Source of the DNA: Streptomyces chilikensis
GTDB taxonomy: Bacteria > Actinomycetota > Actinomycetes > Streptomycetales > Streptomycetaceae
Direction of reading: 5' to 3'
Length of the DNA stretch: 64,000 nucleotides
Assembly: GCF_001642695.1 (NCBI RefSeq)
Contig: NZ_LWCC02000005.1
Location: 440,783-504,782, forward strand
Shown here: in pieces, positions 50,395-58,728 of the stretch
How positions within the stretch are numbered: position 1 is the first letter of the stretch
Layout of the letters: each line of letters opens with the position of its first letter
Notes under the pieces: generated by a model
Told to the model about the DNA's origin: nothing
Database searches by the model: none
What the model saw: the letters and a program-made list of their open reading frames with translations, nothing else
Translations under genes and position numbers: made by a program

Positions 50395-50996
50395 CGGGGC
50401 TCCAGGGCGACGGCGCGTTCCTGCAGGTGTCGTATGAGCGCGACGAGGACGTCACGGCTCGCGGCCCGGTCACGGGCGTCGAAGGCGACGACGGGGATGT
50501 CCTCCGGGATGTCCAGGGCGTCGCGGATCTCCTCGACCGGGTGGTCGCGGCTGTCGGGGAAGACGTTGAGGGCTATCACGAAGGGGACGTTCTGGCGTTC
50601 CATCTCCTCTATGGCGCGGAAGCTGGAGGCGAGCCGGCGGGTGTCGACCAGGACCACCGCCCCCAGCGCGCCCTTGAAGAGCCCGTTCCACAGGAACCAG
50701 AAGCGTTCCTGTCCCGGCGTGCCGAACAGGTAGAGCACCAGCTGGTCGTTGATGCCGATCTTGCCGAAGTCCAGGCTGACGGTGGTCTGCTGCTTGTCCG
50801 TGACGCCGATCAGGTGGTCCACCCCGGCGCTGGCCTGGGTGAGCGTCTCCTCCGTGGTGAGCGGACGGATGTCGCTGACCGACCGGACCATCGTGGTCTT
50901 CCCGGTGCCGAAGCCTCCGGCGATCATGACCTTCACCGAGCGGGTGCCGTCCGCCGCCGTGGTCCGGCCGGTGGGGTCAAAGCCTTTGAAGTCCAC
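50391..50996 (-). CDS. cvnD: Conservon GTPase (CvnD-type, MglA/Ras-like)
   Basis: A 201-residue small GTP-binding protein: GGFGTGKTTMV P-loop (about 28-38), a switch region with TTVSLDFG, FGTPGQERFW (G3) and an ALNVFPDS (G4 region, NKxD degenerate). It is the output-side switch of the conservon, a membrane-proximal signalling complex resembling eukaryotic G-protein coupling. The GTG start lies 20 bases inside the DUF742 gene; the stop overlaps the P450 start (ATGA). Confidence 0.92.
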   Translation of the reverse strand: MDFKGFDPTGRTTAADGTRSVKVMIAGGFGTGKTTMVRSVSDIRPLTTEETLTQASAGVDHLIGVTDKQQTTVSLDFGKIGINDQLVLYLFGTPGQERFWFLWNGLFKGALGAVVLVDTRRLASSFRAIEEMERQNVPFVIALNVFPDSRDHPVEEIRDALDIPEDIPVVAFDARDRAASRDVLVALIRHLQERAVALEPR

Positions 50997-51360
50997 TGAG
51001 TACCTCCTCAAGGAGCGCGAGGTCGGGCCCGAGTCCGGCGGAGTTCGCCGGGACGGGGTCACGGGTTTCCACGCGCCCTGCTTCGAGCAGATCGGCCAGG
51101 AGCACCGCGATGATGTTGAAGGGCAGCCCCAGGTGGGCGCCGAGCTCCGCCACCGACAGCGGCTCGCGGCAGCGGCGGAGGATCTCCTCGTGCTCGTGCT
51201 GCAGGCCGGGCTGCGGCGACGGCTGCGGCCCCGTGCGGGAGACCACGAGGGTCGCCACGTCCAGGGTCGCCGCCGGGCCGGCCGGCTTGCTGCGGCCTCC
51301 GGTGAGGACGTAGTAGCGCTCGAGCCCGGTCGGGTCGGTGGGCCGGCGGGGAGCACTCAT
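50977..51360 (-). CDS. cvnC: Conservon DUF742 protein (CvnC-type)
   Basis: A 127-residue DUF742 protein: LERYYVLTGGRSKP opening, LDVATLVVSRTG, then a winged-helix-like C-terminal half (LSVAELGAHLGLPFNIIAVLLADLLEAGRV). Third conservon member, overlapping the roadblock gene stop at its ATG and the GTPase start at its end. DUF742 partners the GTPase and roadblock proteins; its biochemical role is not settled. Confidence 0.92.
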   Translation of the reverse strand: MSAPRRPTDPTGLERYYVLTGGRSKPAGPAATLDVATLVVSRTGPQPSPQPGLQHEHEEILRRCREPLSVAELGAHLGLPFNIIAVLLADLLEAGRVETRDPVPANSAGLGPDLALLEEVLSGLQRL

Positions 51361-51770
51361 CCAGAGTGCTCCTCCAGCCGCGGAGTGGTGCCGAGCAGCT
51401 CACCCATCCTCCGGGCCAGGTCCCGCATCTGATGTCCCAGCAGGCCCTGGTCGAGGCCCTCCTTGGCGAGGACGCCCAGGTAGGTCTCCTGACCGGCCCG
51501 GACCACGAACAGGTGGCCCCCGTCGACCTCGATCATGGCCAGCCGCAGCTGCCCGGCGGCCGCCGGGAACTGCTCGGCGACCGGCTGTGCGAGCGCCTGC
51601 AGTCCGGCGACCACGGCGGCGAAGCGGTCCACGTCGTCGGGGTCGTCGGCGCCGTAGGAGGTGATGGCCTTGCCGTCACTGGAGGCCACCAGGGTGAAAC
51701 GGATCTCCGGGATGCTCTCCGCGAGGTCGCGGAGAGCCCAGCTGACATCGTTTCCCTGCTGCGTCGTCAT
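51357..51770 (-). CDS. cvnB: Conservon roadblock/LC7 protein (CvnB-type)
   Basis: A 137-residue roadblock/LC7 fold protein: WALRDLAESIPEIRFTLVASSDGKAI, FAAVVAGLQALAQPV and LFVVRAGQETYLGVLA. Roadblock proteins regulate the nucleotide state of Ras/MglA-type GTPases. The ATG overlaps the sensor kinase stop and the stop overlaps the DUF742 gene, so all five conservon genes are translationally coupled. Confidence 0.93.
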   Translation of the reverse strand: MTTQQGNDVSWALRDLAESIPEIRFTLVASSDGKAITSYGADDPDDVDRFAAVVAGLQALAQPVAEQFPAAAGQLRLAMIEVDGGHLFVVRAGQETYLGVLAKEGLDQGLLGHQMRDLARRMGELLGTTPRLEEHSG

Positions 51771-53389
51771 GCGGACCAGTCGCTTTCTTCCGTACGGGGT
51801 TCGGTGGACTCGCGGTCGTCGGCGGCCGCCCGGGGGGCCGGGGCGTGGGTGTCGCGACCGGCGGTGGCGAAGGCGGCGAGGCCGGCGAACGAGGCGTCGG
51901 GGGGGACGTCGGGCACGCCGGCGGATCGCTGCGGGGCGGCGTGGGCCCGCACGGCCTCCCGCGGTTCGGCGGCGCTCCGGCGCAGGCTGCGGCGGCGGGG
52001 AAGCCCTCCGGGGGTGGACTCGCCGGTGTGTCCGGCGTCGTCCGTGTCGTGCTCCGCCTCGGACTGCGCCGGCACCGCGGGGACGCCCGCGGGCCGCTCG
52101 GACGCCGTGGCGGCCGGAGCGGCGGCCAGCGGGCTGAAGTACTTGTGCGGCACCACCACGACGACCGAGGTGCCCAGCCAGGGCGAGTCGGCGAAGGTGA
52201 CGCGGATCCCGTACCGGCGGGCCAGGGCGCCCACGACCCGCAGGCCGAGGTGGGCGTCCTCGGACAGACCGCCGAGACCGGAGCCGGCGGGGACGCCCGC
52301 CAGGGACCGCTCGGCCTCGCGCTTCTTCTCCTCGCTCAGGCCCTTGCCGGCGTCCTGGATCTCGATGCCGACGCCGTTGGGGACCTCCTTGCCGGAGACG
52401 ATCACCGGCTCGCTCGGCGGGGAGTAGCGGGCGGCGTTGTCGAGGAGGTGCGCGAAGATCAGCGTGAGGTGGTCCACCAGACCGCCGTCGACGCCGAGTT
52501 CGGGCAACTGGCGGACCTCCACCCGGTGGAAGTCCTTGATCCGGCCGATGCCGCCGCGGACCACGCCGAGCAGCCGCTGGGGCTCCTGCCACTGGCGGCC
52601 GGGGCGGGCCGATCCGCCCAGCACCCCGATGGAGGCGGCGAGACAGTCGGCGGGACCGATCTGCTGGTCGAGTTCCATCAGGCCCTGCGCGACCACGGGG
52701 TGGCGGCCGTGCTCGCCCTGCATCTCGTGCAGGCGGACACGGAGCTTGCTGGTCAGGACGTGGATGCGGTTGCCGAGGCTGATGACGGCCTGCTCGGCGG
52801 AGGTGGAGCGGTTGAGCTCCTCCTCGACGCCGATGAGGGCGGTGCGCAGCACCTTGCGCAGTTCGGCCCTCACCTCGGGGGTGACGTCCCGCTCCTCGGC
52901 GACCAGCGGGAGGAGGTCCTCCACCGCCTCCCCGTCGCGCAGGCGCTTGAGCGCCTCGGGGAGGTGCTGGTCGGCGAACCGGGCGACGACGGCCAGGTCG
53001 CGCCCCCGGGTGGCGATCCACGCCTGGTCCCGCTCGGCGAGGCGCTGGTCGAGCGCCTCCCGTTCGGCGGCGAGGCGGCTGTCGGCCTGGGCGCGGGCCG
53101 CGGCGAGCTCGCTCTCCAGTCCGGCGGCCCGCTGCCGCCAGCGGCGCTCGATCTCCTGGCTCTCGGCCCGGAACTCCTCCCGGGAGCGCCGCAGCCGGTC
53201 CTGGGACCTGAGGAGGAGCCGGACGCACACGGCGCCGGCGGCGGTGGCCGCGGCCCCCGCGGGAGTGGTGACAGCGGGTTCCGGACCGAGGAAGGCGGAG
53301 GCGACCGTTCCGGAGCCCAGCGCCAGTGGCATGAGCCACCAGCTGTACCAGGCGGCCGGGGTCCGCACCGGTGGTGTGGCGAAATCCAT
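51767..53389 (-). CDS. cvnA: Conservon sensor histidine kinase-like protein (CvnA-type)
   Basis: A 540-residue membrane protein. Two close transmembrane segments near the N-terminus (about 12-35 and 42-60), a long charged coiled coil (about 65-130, RRSREEFRAESQEIERRW), then a nitrate-sensor-like dimerisation part and a HATPase domain with LLDNAARYSPP (N box), DAGKGLS and LGLRVVGALARRYG (G box). The C-terminal 120 residues are disordered and Pro/Ala-rich. No clear phosphorylatable H-box is visible, as in other CvnA proteins. The ATG at 53389 is favoured by AAGGA six bases upstream; ATG at 53395 is close. Confidence 0.9.
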   Translation of the reverse strand: MDFATPPVRTPAAWYSWWLMPLALGSGTVASAFLGPEPAVTTPAGAAATAAGAVCVRLLLRSQDRLRRSREEFRAESQEIERRWRQRAAGLESELAAARAQADSRLAAEREALDQRLAERDQAWIATRGRDLAVVARFADQHLPEALKRLRDGEAVEDLLPLVAEERDVTPEVRAELRKVLRTALIGVEEELNRSTSAEQAVISLGNRIHVLTSKLRVRLHEMQGEHGRHPVVAQGLMELDQQIGPADCLAASIGVLGGSARPGRQWQEPQRLLGVVRGGIGRIKDFHRVEVRQLPELGVDGGLVDHLTLIFAHLLDNAARYSPPSEPVIVSGKEVPNGVGIEIQDAGKGLSEEKKREAERSLAGVPAGSGLGGLSEDAHLGLRVVGALARRYGIRVTFADSPWLGTSVVVVVPHKYFSPLAAAPAATASERPAGVPAVPAQSEAEHDTDDAGHTGESTPGGLPRRRSLRRSAAEPREAVRAHAAPQRSAGVPDVPPDASFAGLAAFATAGRDTHAPAPRAAADDRESTEPRTEESDWSA

Positions 53390-53770
53390 CTGCATCCTTC
53401 GGGGCGACACGTCGGAGCGACAGGCGGGCGGGGGAAGTCGGGAGGGAACTGGCGGACGGGTGGACGGGAGGCACGGCGGGGCGCCTGCGGGCACCCCGGG
53501 GACACGCCGGCGAACCGTGCCACCGGCCGCCTCCCCGGCACCGCGGGCACACGGGCACGCATGTGCGGACGGTGAGGCGATCGCGGTGCGTAAGGGCCCC
53601 AACTCGCAGCGCTGCGGGGGAGCTTAGCCGGAATTCCGCACGCCGGATCAACTCCCCGGGATTCGGCCGGGAATATTCCACGGGGAAAGACCGCGGGCGC
53701 TACCCTCCTCCGGCGTCCGCCCTCCGGACCCGCCGTGCGCCCGGCGGGCACCGGTGGCAGGCTGGTGGCC
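53390..53770. other. Intergenic region between the conservon and the oxidoreductase gene
   Basis: About 380 bases between divergent genes. The 53620-53700 stretch is clearly lower in GC and contains the perfect 10-bp palindrome GGAATATTCC (53670-53679), a plausible operator or promoter element for either side. No gene is evident. Confidence 0.5.
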
Positions 53771-54718
53771 ATGAACGGCTCGAAGACCATGCGCGCGATC
53801 CGGCAGGACACCCTCGGCGGCCCTGACGTGCTGCGGGAGGTGGAGACGGAGCGCCCCTCGCCCCGGCCGGGCGAGGTGCTGATCCGGGTCCGGGCGGCCG
53901 GCGTCAACCCCACGGACTGGAAGCACCGGGCCGGTGGCGGGTTCCTCGGGGAGCCGCCGTTCGTGCTCGGGTGGGACGTGTGCGGCACCGTGGTGGAGAC
54001 CGGATACGGCGTCACGATCCACCGAACGGGTGATGAAGTGTTCGGGATGTTGCCCTACCCCTTCGGTCACGGTGCGCACGCGGAGTACGCCGTGGGGCCG
54101 GCCCGCGCCTTCGTGGCCCGGCCGGAGGGCGTGGACGTGCTGCAGGCGGGAGCGCTCCCGCTGGTGTCGCTGACCGCCTGGCAGGCGCTGGTCGACACGG
54201 CGGTGCTGGGACCGGGGCAGCGGCTCCTGGTGCACGCGGCCGCCGGTGGCGTCGGGCACGTGGCGGTGCAGATCGCGAAGTCCCGGGGCGCGTACGTGGT
54301 GGGGACGGCCAGCTCCGCGAAGCACGGGTTCCTGAGGAGCCTGGGGACGGACGAGCAGATCGACTACCGGGAGACCGACTTCGCCGAGGCGGTCTCCGGG
54401 ATGGACGTGGTGCTGGAGACGTTCGGCGGTGAGCACGCCCTGCGCTCGCTGCGGGTGCTCCGCCCGGGCGGGATACTGGTCTCCTTGCTGCCCCTTCCGC
54501 GGGAGCTGTACGCCGAGGCCGAGCGGCTGGGCGTGCGGACGGCCGTGATGCTGGTCGAGGACGACCAGGCCGGAATGCGCGCCGTCGCGGACCTGGCGGC
54601 CACCGGGAGGCTGCGGGCGGTCGTCGCGGAGACGTTCCCGCTGGCCGAGGCGGCGCGCGCGCACGCCGCGGGCGAGACGGGACGCACCGCGGGCAAGCTG
54701 GTGCTCACGGTCGACTGA
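53771..54718 (+). CDS. NADP-dependent quinone-oxidoreductase-like enzyme (zinc-free MDR)
   Basis: A 315-residue zinc-free medium-chain reductase: RVRAAGVNPTDWKHRAGG, VLGWDVCGTVVETG, PLVSLTAWQALVDTA and the nucleotide loop VHAAAGGVGHVAVQIA. The catalytic zinc Cys and His residues of alcohol dehydrogenases are absent, as in quinone reductases. It likely reduces quinones or enones with NADPH. A start at the internal ATG (MRAIRQD, 53789) is possible. Confidence 0.88.
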   Translation: MNGSKTMRAIRQDTLGGPDVLREVETERPSPRPGEVLIRVRAAGVNPTDWKHRAGGGFLGEPPFVLGWDVCGTVVETGYGVTIHRTGDEVFGMLPYPFGHGAHAEYAVGPARAFVARPEGVDVLQAGALPLVSLTAWQALVDTAVLGPGQRLLVHAAAGGVGHVAVQIAKSRGAYVVGTASSAKHGFLRSLGTDEQIDYRETDFAEAVSGMDVVLETFGGEHALRSLRVLRPGGILVSLLPLPRELYAEAERLGVRTAVMLVEDDQAGMRAVADLAATGRLRAVVAETFPLAEAARAHAAGETGRTAGKLVLTVD

Positions 54719-54920
54719 GTCCGGCGCCCGGGGAGGGCGCCGCCGGCGCGGGACCGGCGCGGGGGCCGGTGCGACGGTCCTCACACGAACCTCGCGGCCA
54801 AAGGCCAGACATATGTCAATCGAACATGCTGGAATTCACTCTGTCGGGGTAACTTCCGTGCCGGGCAAGGGACTTGGGCGGACCCGAGCCAGGCTGCGGC
54901 CGGATGGAGGCGATCTCGTC

Positions 54921-55307
54921 GTGCGGCAGGAACCCGCGCCCCTGACCCGGCACCTGCGGGTGCGCGAGCACCGGGGCCACACGGTTCTGGAACTCCGCGG
55001 CGAGATCGACGTCCTCGGCGCGCAGGAGGTCTCCCCGCATCTGGACGCCGTGACGGGGCGCCCCCGGGCCGACGTCGTCGTCGACCTGACGCCCGTGGAG
55101 TTCTTCGACTGCGCGGGTCTGCGGCTGCTGTACCGGGCCCGGCGGCGGGTGCTGGCCCGCGGCGGGGAGTTACGGCTGGTGTGCGCGGACGGGATGGTGC
55201 TGAGGATCCTGCGGGTCACCGGCCTGGCGGAGCTGCTGACGGTCGCGCCCACCCTGGAGGAGGCGCTGCGCGCCCCCGGCGCCAGGACCGCCCCGGGTCT
55301 CCGGTAG
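54921..55307 (+). CDS. STAS-domain anti-anti-sigma-like protein lacking the phosphorylatable Ser
   Basis: A 128-residue STAS protein (HTVLELRGEIDVLGAQEV, ADVVVDLTPVEFFDCAGLRLLYRA, TGLAELLTV). In SpoIIAA-type antagonists the phosphorylated residue is the second Ser of DSSG; here the loop is DCAG, so it cannot be phosphorylated at that position. I use a GTG with GGAGG ten bases upstream because codons from 54813 to 54920 have only about 50 percent GC at position three, unlike coding DNA here; the longer start at 54813 is the alternative. It may be a constitutively active antagonist or a structural STAS protein. Confidence 0.82.
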   Translation: MRQEPAPLTRHLRVREHRGHTVLELRGEIDVLGAQEVSPHLDAVTGRPRADVVVDLTPVEFFDCAGLRLLYRARRRVLARGGELRLVCADGMVLRILRVTGLAELLTVAPTLEEALRAPGARTAPGLR

Positions 55308-55477
55308 GGCCCCTCCCGGGCCGCCTTCCGCGCCACCGTCCGGACCGTCCCCGGGTCTCCCCCGCTCCCCCTGCGCCACCTCCGTCCCGGCCGTCCGCGG
55401 CGTCCGGCCTCCGGGTCGATTCCCCTGTCTGAGAGGCCCGAGGGCGGGAAAGGGTGAGCAGGAAAGGGGAGGCCCGG

Positions 55478-56137
55478 ATGACGACGAAGACCTCAGGTTC
55501 CGCGCGCGGGTCGCGGGTCATGGCATGGGTGGGAGCACTGCTGCTCGTACTGCTGGCGCTCGCCGCCGGGATCAAACTGAGCGGGATCCCCGGTCCCGGC
55601 GACTGGTTCGGCGCCGACACCCACGACCGGTCCGGTCCCGCACTGCTGAAGTCGGTCCAGGACATCAGCCGCCATGACGCGGCCACCGGGAACTTCCAGG
55701 TGGTCGTGGACCTGGAGAAGGACGCCAGGTTCCTGCCCGACGCGGTCCGCGGAACCCGCACGCTCTACGTGGGCGCGGGAACCGTGGACGCCTACGTCGA
55801 TCTGGGCGAGGTCGGCGAGAAGGACGTCACCGTGAACGAGGACCGCACCGAGGCGACGCTCCGCCTGCCGCACGCCGAACTGGGCCGGCCGGCGCTGGAT
55901 CCCGAGCGCTCGTACGCCGTCTCCAAGCAGCGTGGGGTGCTGGACCGCCTCGGCGACCTCTTCTCGGACAACCCCAACAGCGAGCAGGCGGTGCAGAAGC
56001 TCGCGGTGAAGCACATCGGGGACGCGGCGAAGGAGAGCGAACTGACCAGGACGGCAGAGAAGAACACGACGGGAATGCTGGAGGGCCTGCTGCACTCACT
56101 GGGCTTCGAGAAGGTGACGGTCACCTATGGCGACTGA
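55478..56137 (+). CDS. DUF4230 membrane-anchored protein
   Basis: A 219-residue protein with one N-terminal transmembrane helix (about residues 12-32, MAWVGALLLVLLALAAGIKL) and an external DUF4230 domain (LLKSVQDISRHDAATGNFQVVVD, KQRGVLDRLGDLFSDNPN, and LLHSLGFEKVTVTY). Function unknown. GGGGAGG precedes the ATG; a GTG eight codons upstream is less likely. Its 3' end overlaps the VanZ-like gene by 11 bases. Confidence 0.85.
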   Translation: MTTKTSGSARGSRVMAWVGALLLVLLALAAGIKLSGIPGPGDWFGADTHDRSGPALLKSVQDISRHDAATGNFQVVVDLEKDARFLPDAVRGTRTLYVGAGTVDAYVDLGEVGEKDVTVNEDRTEATLRLPHAELGRPALDPERSYAVSKQRGVLDRLGDLFSDNPNSEQAVQKLAVKHIGDAAKESELTRTAEKNTTGMLEGLLHSLGFEKVTVTYGD

Positions 56138-56657
56138 ACGCGCGATCCGCACGGGCGACGGCATGACGGCGTCCGGACCCCCCGCACGACGACCGCTGCC
56201 CTGGCCGCTGCGGGCCCTGGCCGTGCTGGCCGGTTTCGCACTGCTGGTCGGATTCTCCGTCCTGCTGGCCCGGCTGACGCTCAACCCGTCACCGGCCTCG
56301 GCGGAGCTGACGCACAGCAACCTGCGCCCCGGGGACTCCCTGCGGACGTACTTCACGGCCTACGAACCCCTCCAGGCGCTCAAGCAGGTCGGCGGAAACG
56401 TCCTGCTGGGGGTGCCGTTCGGGGTGCTGGTGCCGGTGGTCGCCCCGGCGGCGCGGGGCATGCTGCGGGTGCTCGCGCTCACCGCGGTGGTGATGCTGTG
56501 CGTGGAACTGGTGCAGGGATCCCTGGTGACCGGGCGGGCGTTCGACATCGACGACGTCATCATGAACACCACGGGAGCACTGCTGGGCCACCTGCTGATC
56601 GGCCGCAGGCTGGGCCGTGCGGTGCACGCCCGCCGGTCACGCCCGCCCGCGGCCTAG
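56127..56657 (+). CDS. VanZ family membrane protein
   Basis: A 176-residue membrane protein with about four transmembrane segments. The family signature is visible: GNVLLGVPFGVLVPVV, VELVQGSLVTGRAFDIDDVIMNTTGALLGHLL (Glu/Gln, Arg, Asp-Asp, Asn-Gly positions). VanZ proteins influence envelope or teicoplanin tolerance, but most chromosomal members have no known job. Overlaps the DUF4230 gene, so the two membrane proteins are probably made together. Confidence 0.86.
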   Translation: MATERAIRTGDGMTASGPPARRPLPWPLRALAVLAGFALLVGFSVLLARLTLNPSPASAELTHSNLRPGDSLRTYFTAYEPLQALKQVGGNVLLGVPFGVLVPVVAPAARGMLRVLALTAVVMLCVELVQGSLVTGRAFDIDDVIMNTTGALLGHLLIGRRLGRAVHARRSRPPAA

Positions 56658-56692
56658 AGGTGCCGCCCCGCGACGACGACGTCGCGGGGCGG
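56657..56692. terminator. Perfect 16-bp terminator hairpin
   Basis: Stem 56657-56672 with 56677-56692, loop ACGA, beginning at the last base of the VanZ-like stop codon. First of two back-to-back hairpins between convergent genes. Confidence 0.8.
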
Positions 56693-56709
56693 CACAACCC
56701 GGGCCCCGG

Positions 56710-56767
56710 CCCGTCCGGCGATCCCCGTGCGCCCCCTCGGAGGGGCGCACGGGGATCGCCGGACGGG
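56710..56767. terminator. Perfect 26-bp terminator hairpin
   Basis: Stem 56710-56735 with 56742-56767, six-base loop, ending next to the stop of the minus-strand small gene and followed by TTTCT on the plus strand. It can terminate in both directions. Confidence 0.85.
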
Positions 56768-56770
56768 TTT

Positions 56771-57013
56771 CTACCGCGGGCGCGGGCCCCAGGTGAACTT
56801 GTCGCCGCCCACCCAGCGCACGACGTCCGGGTCGTCGAGGTCGTGCACGACGATCCCGTAGGCGGCGGCGATCTGCAGGACGTCGGTGACGGACTTCGCC
56901 TCACCGACGAACTCGCCGTCGATCTCCACGATCCGGAAGGGCTGGCTGTCCGGCTGGACCCCGAGCACGGTGATCCGGGACCGGCCGACGCGAGGGCTCG
57001 AGATTTCCGTCAT
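56771..57013 (-). CDS. Small hypothetical protein
   Basis: An 80-residue protein with a coherent small-domain look: RITVLGVQPDSQPFRIVEIDGEFVG, then DVLQIAAAYGIVVHDLDDPDVVRWVGGDKF. It has no membrane segment or known motif that I recognise. The ATG follows CGGAG closely. It lies 20 bp downstream of the SDR gene and may be its operon partner. Confidence 0.75.
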   Translation of the reverse strand: MTEISSPRVGRSRITVLGVQPDSQPFRIVEIDGEFVGEAKSVTDVLQIAAAYGIVVHDLDDPDVVRWVGGDKFTWGPRPR

Positions 57014-57033
57014 GGCTCCGAGAGTAGTTCGGC

Positions 57034-57834
57034 TCAGGGCCGACGCCAGTCGTCCCGGTCCAGGGACGCCCCGGCCATCGGCCCCATCCGCGTCATCCCG
57101 CCGTCGACGACCCAGGAGGCCCCGGTGACGTAGGAGGACTCGGGCCCGGCCAGGAAGGCGACGACAGCGGCGACCTCCCGGGCGTCGCCCGGGCGGCCCA
57201 GCGGAACGCCCGGACGCCGCTGGGTGGCCGGGTCGGTGTCCTCCTGGCCGGTCATCGGGGTGGAGATCTCGCCCGGGGCCACCGAGTTCACCGTGATGCC
57301 GTGCTCGGCGAGTTCCAGCGCCATCACCTGGGTGAGCAGTCCGAGCCCGCCCTTGGCCGCGCAGTACGGGGCCGCGCCCACCTTCGGCTGGTGCTCGTGC
57401 ACCGAGGTGATGTTCACGATGCGGCCGCCGTCGCCCTGGTCGATCATGCGGCGGGCGGCGCGCTGCGAGCACAGGAAGGGACCTGACAGGTTCACGTCCA
57501 GCACGTGCCGCATGTCGTCGAGGCCCAGTTCCAGGAAGAGGGTGGAGGTGCCGGTGCCCGCGTTGTTGACCAGGACGTCGACGCGGCCGAGCCGCTCGCA
57601 CAGTTCGTCCACCGTGTCGGCGGCCTCCGGAAGCCGGGTGAGGTCGACCTGGGCGATCTCGGCGCGGCGGCCCTTGGCGCGCACCTCCTCGGCGGTCCGT
57701 TCGGCGCCTTCGCGGTCGGTGTGCCAGGTGATGCCCACGTCCATGCCCTGCTCGGCCAGCCGGACCGCCACGGCCCGGCCGATGCCGGAGTCGGAGCCGG
57801 TGACGACGGCGACGGACGGTGCTTTCTCGGGCAT
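57034..57834 (-). CDS. SDR family oxidoreductase (glucose-dehydrogenase-like)
   Basis: A 266-residue classical short-chain dehydrogenase: TGSDSGIGRA cofactor loop (about 12-21), NNAGTGT, catalytic Ser in NITSVHEH, YCAAK (Tyr-x3-Lys) and APGEISTPMTGQ. It resembles general-stress SDRs related to glucose 1-dehydrogenase. GGAGG precedes the ATG. A near-perfect sigma-B promoter lies 50 bases upstream, supporting a stress role. NAD(P)H cofactor; substrate unknown. Confidence 0.9.
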   Translation of the reverse strand: MPEKAPSVAVVTGSDSGIGRAVAVRLAEQGMDVGITWHTDREGAERTAEEVRAKGRRAEIAQVDLTRLPEAADTVDELCERLGRVDVLVNNAGTGTSTLFLELGLDDMRHVLDVNLSGPFLCSQRAARRMIDQGDGGRIVNITSVHEHQPKVGAAPYCAAKGGLGLLTQVMALELAEHGITVNSVAPGEISTPMTGQEDTDPATQRRPGVPLGRPGDAREVAAVVAFLAGPESSYVTGASWVVDGGMTRMGPMAGASLDRDDWRRP

Positions 57835-57883
57835 GCGGCGCCTCCTGCGGGAGCGGTCGGGGGTGGGTGCTCGGTCCGTCGCA

Positions 57884-57908
57884 GTACCCGGGGGCCCGCC
57901 GGGCAAAC
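57884..57908 (-). promoter_or_regulatory. Sigma-B-like promoter of the SDR gene
   Basis: On the minus strand GTTT (57905-57908), 15 bases, GGGTAC (57884-57889) matches the Streptomyces sigma-B consensus fully. The hexamer ends 50 bases before the SDR start codon. The divergent HAD gene has a weaker version (GTCT-N16-TGGTAC, 57933-57958). Confidence 0.7.
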
Positions 57909-58013
57909 CGGGCGGGGAGCGGCTTCGGCGGGGTCTGAAGGCGTGGTGGCCGTGGTACCCGGCGGAAGGGTCCGCCGGAGGCCGGCGGACAGCGAGCGAG
58001 AGGCGGGACGGGC

Positions 58014-58670
58014 ATGGAACGGGCCGTGGTGTTCGACGTCGACGGAACCCTGGTGGACACCAATCATCTGCACGTCGTCGCCTGGTGGGAGGCGTTCCGC
58101 CAGGCAGGGCACCGGGTGCCGATGCACAGCGTCCACCGCGCGGTGGGCCTGCCGGGCGCGGACCTGGTCGCCCGGGTGCTGGGCGAGGACCGGGACGAGG
58201 AGCAGGACGAGGCCGTCAGCTCGGCGCACAAGACCCTGTACGGCCAGTACTTCGACCGGCTGGCCCCGCTGCCCGGTGCGGGCGACCTGCTGAAGCGGCT
58301 GCACGCGGCCGGGCGCCGGGTGGTGCTGGCCACCTCGGCGGGCGGCGCGGAGCTGACCGCGCTGCGGCGGGCCCTGGACGCCGACGAGGCGATCACCGCG
58401 ACGGCGAGCGCGGACGACGTCGACCGGGGCAAGCCCGCTCCCGAACCGGTGGAGCGGGCGCTGGAACTGGCGGGGGTGCCGGCCGAGCGGGCCGTGTTCG
58501 TCGGGGACACGGTCTGGGACATGAAGGCGGCGACCCGCGCGGGCGTGACCGCGGTGGCGGTGCTGTGCGGGGGCATTCCGCGCGCCGACCTGGAGGAGGC
58601 GGGGGCGAGCGCCGTCTACGCCGACCCGGCGCACCTGCTGCAGGCGCTGGAGGAGAGCCCGCTGGCGTGA
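58014..58670 (+). CDS. HAD family phosphatase
   Basis: A 218-residue HAD hydrolase: VVFDVDGTLVDTNHLH (nucleophile and acid Asp), VVLATSAGG (motif II), GKPAPEPV (motif III Lys) and VFVGDTVWDMKAA (motif IV). The small helical cap and length are those of the phosphoglycolate phosphatase/beta-phosphoglucomutase subgroup. The substrate is not evident. It is divergent from the SDR gene, with a 180-bp region holding sigma-B-like elements in both directions. Confidence 0.88.
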   Translation: MERAVVFDVDGTLVDTNHLHVVAWWEAFRQAGHRVPMHSVHRAVGLPGADLVARVLGEDRDEEQDEAVSSAHKTLYGQYFDRLAPLPGAGDLLKRLHAAGRRVVLATSAGGAELTALRRALDADEAITATASADDVDRGKPAPEPVERALELAGVPAERAVFVGDTVWDMKAATRAGVTAVAVLCGGIPRADLEEAGASAVYADPAHLLQALEESPLA

Positions 58671-58728
58671 GGCGGGGCGGTCGGGGGGCGGGGCGGTTAC
58701 CGGACCGCCTCCCGGCAACACGTGCCGG

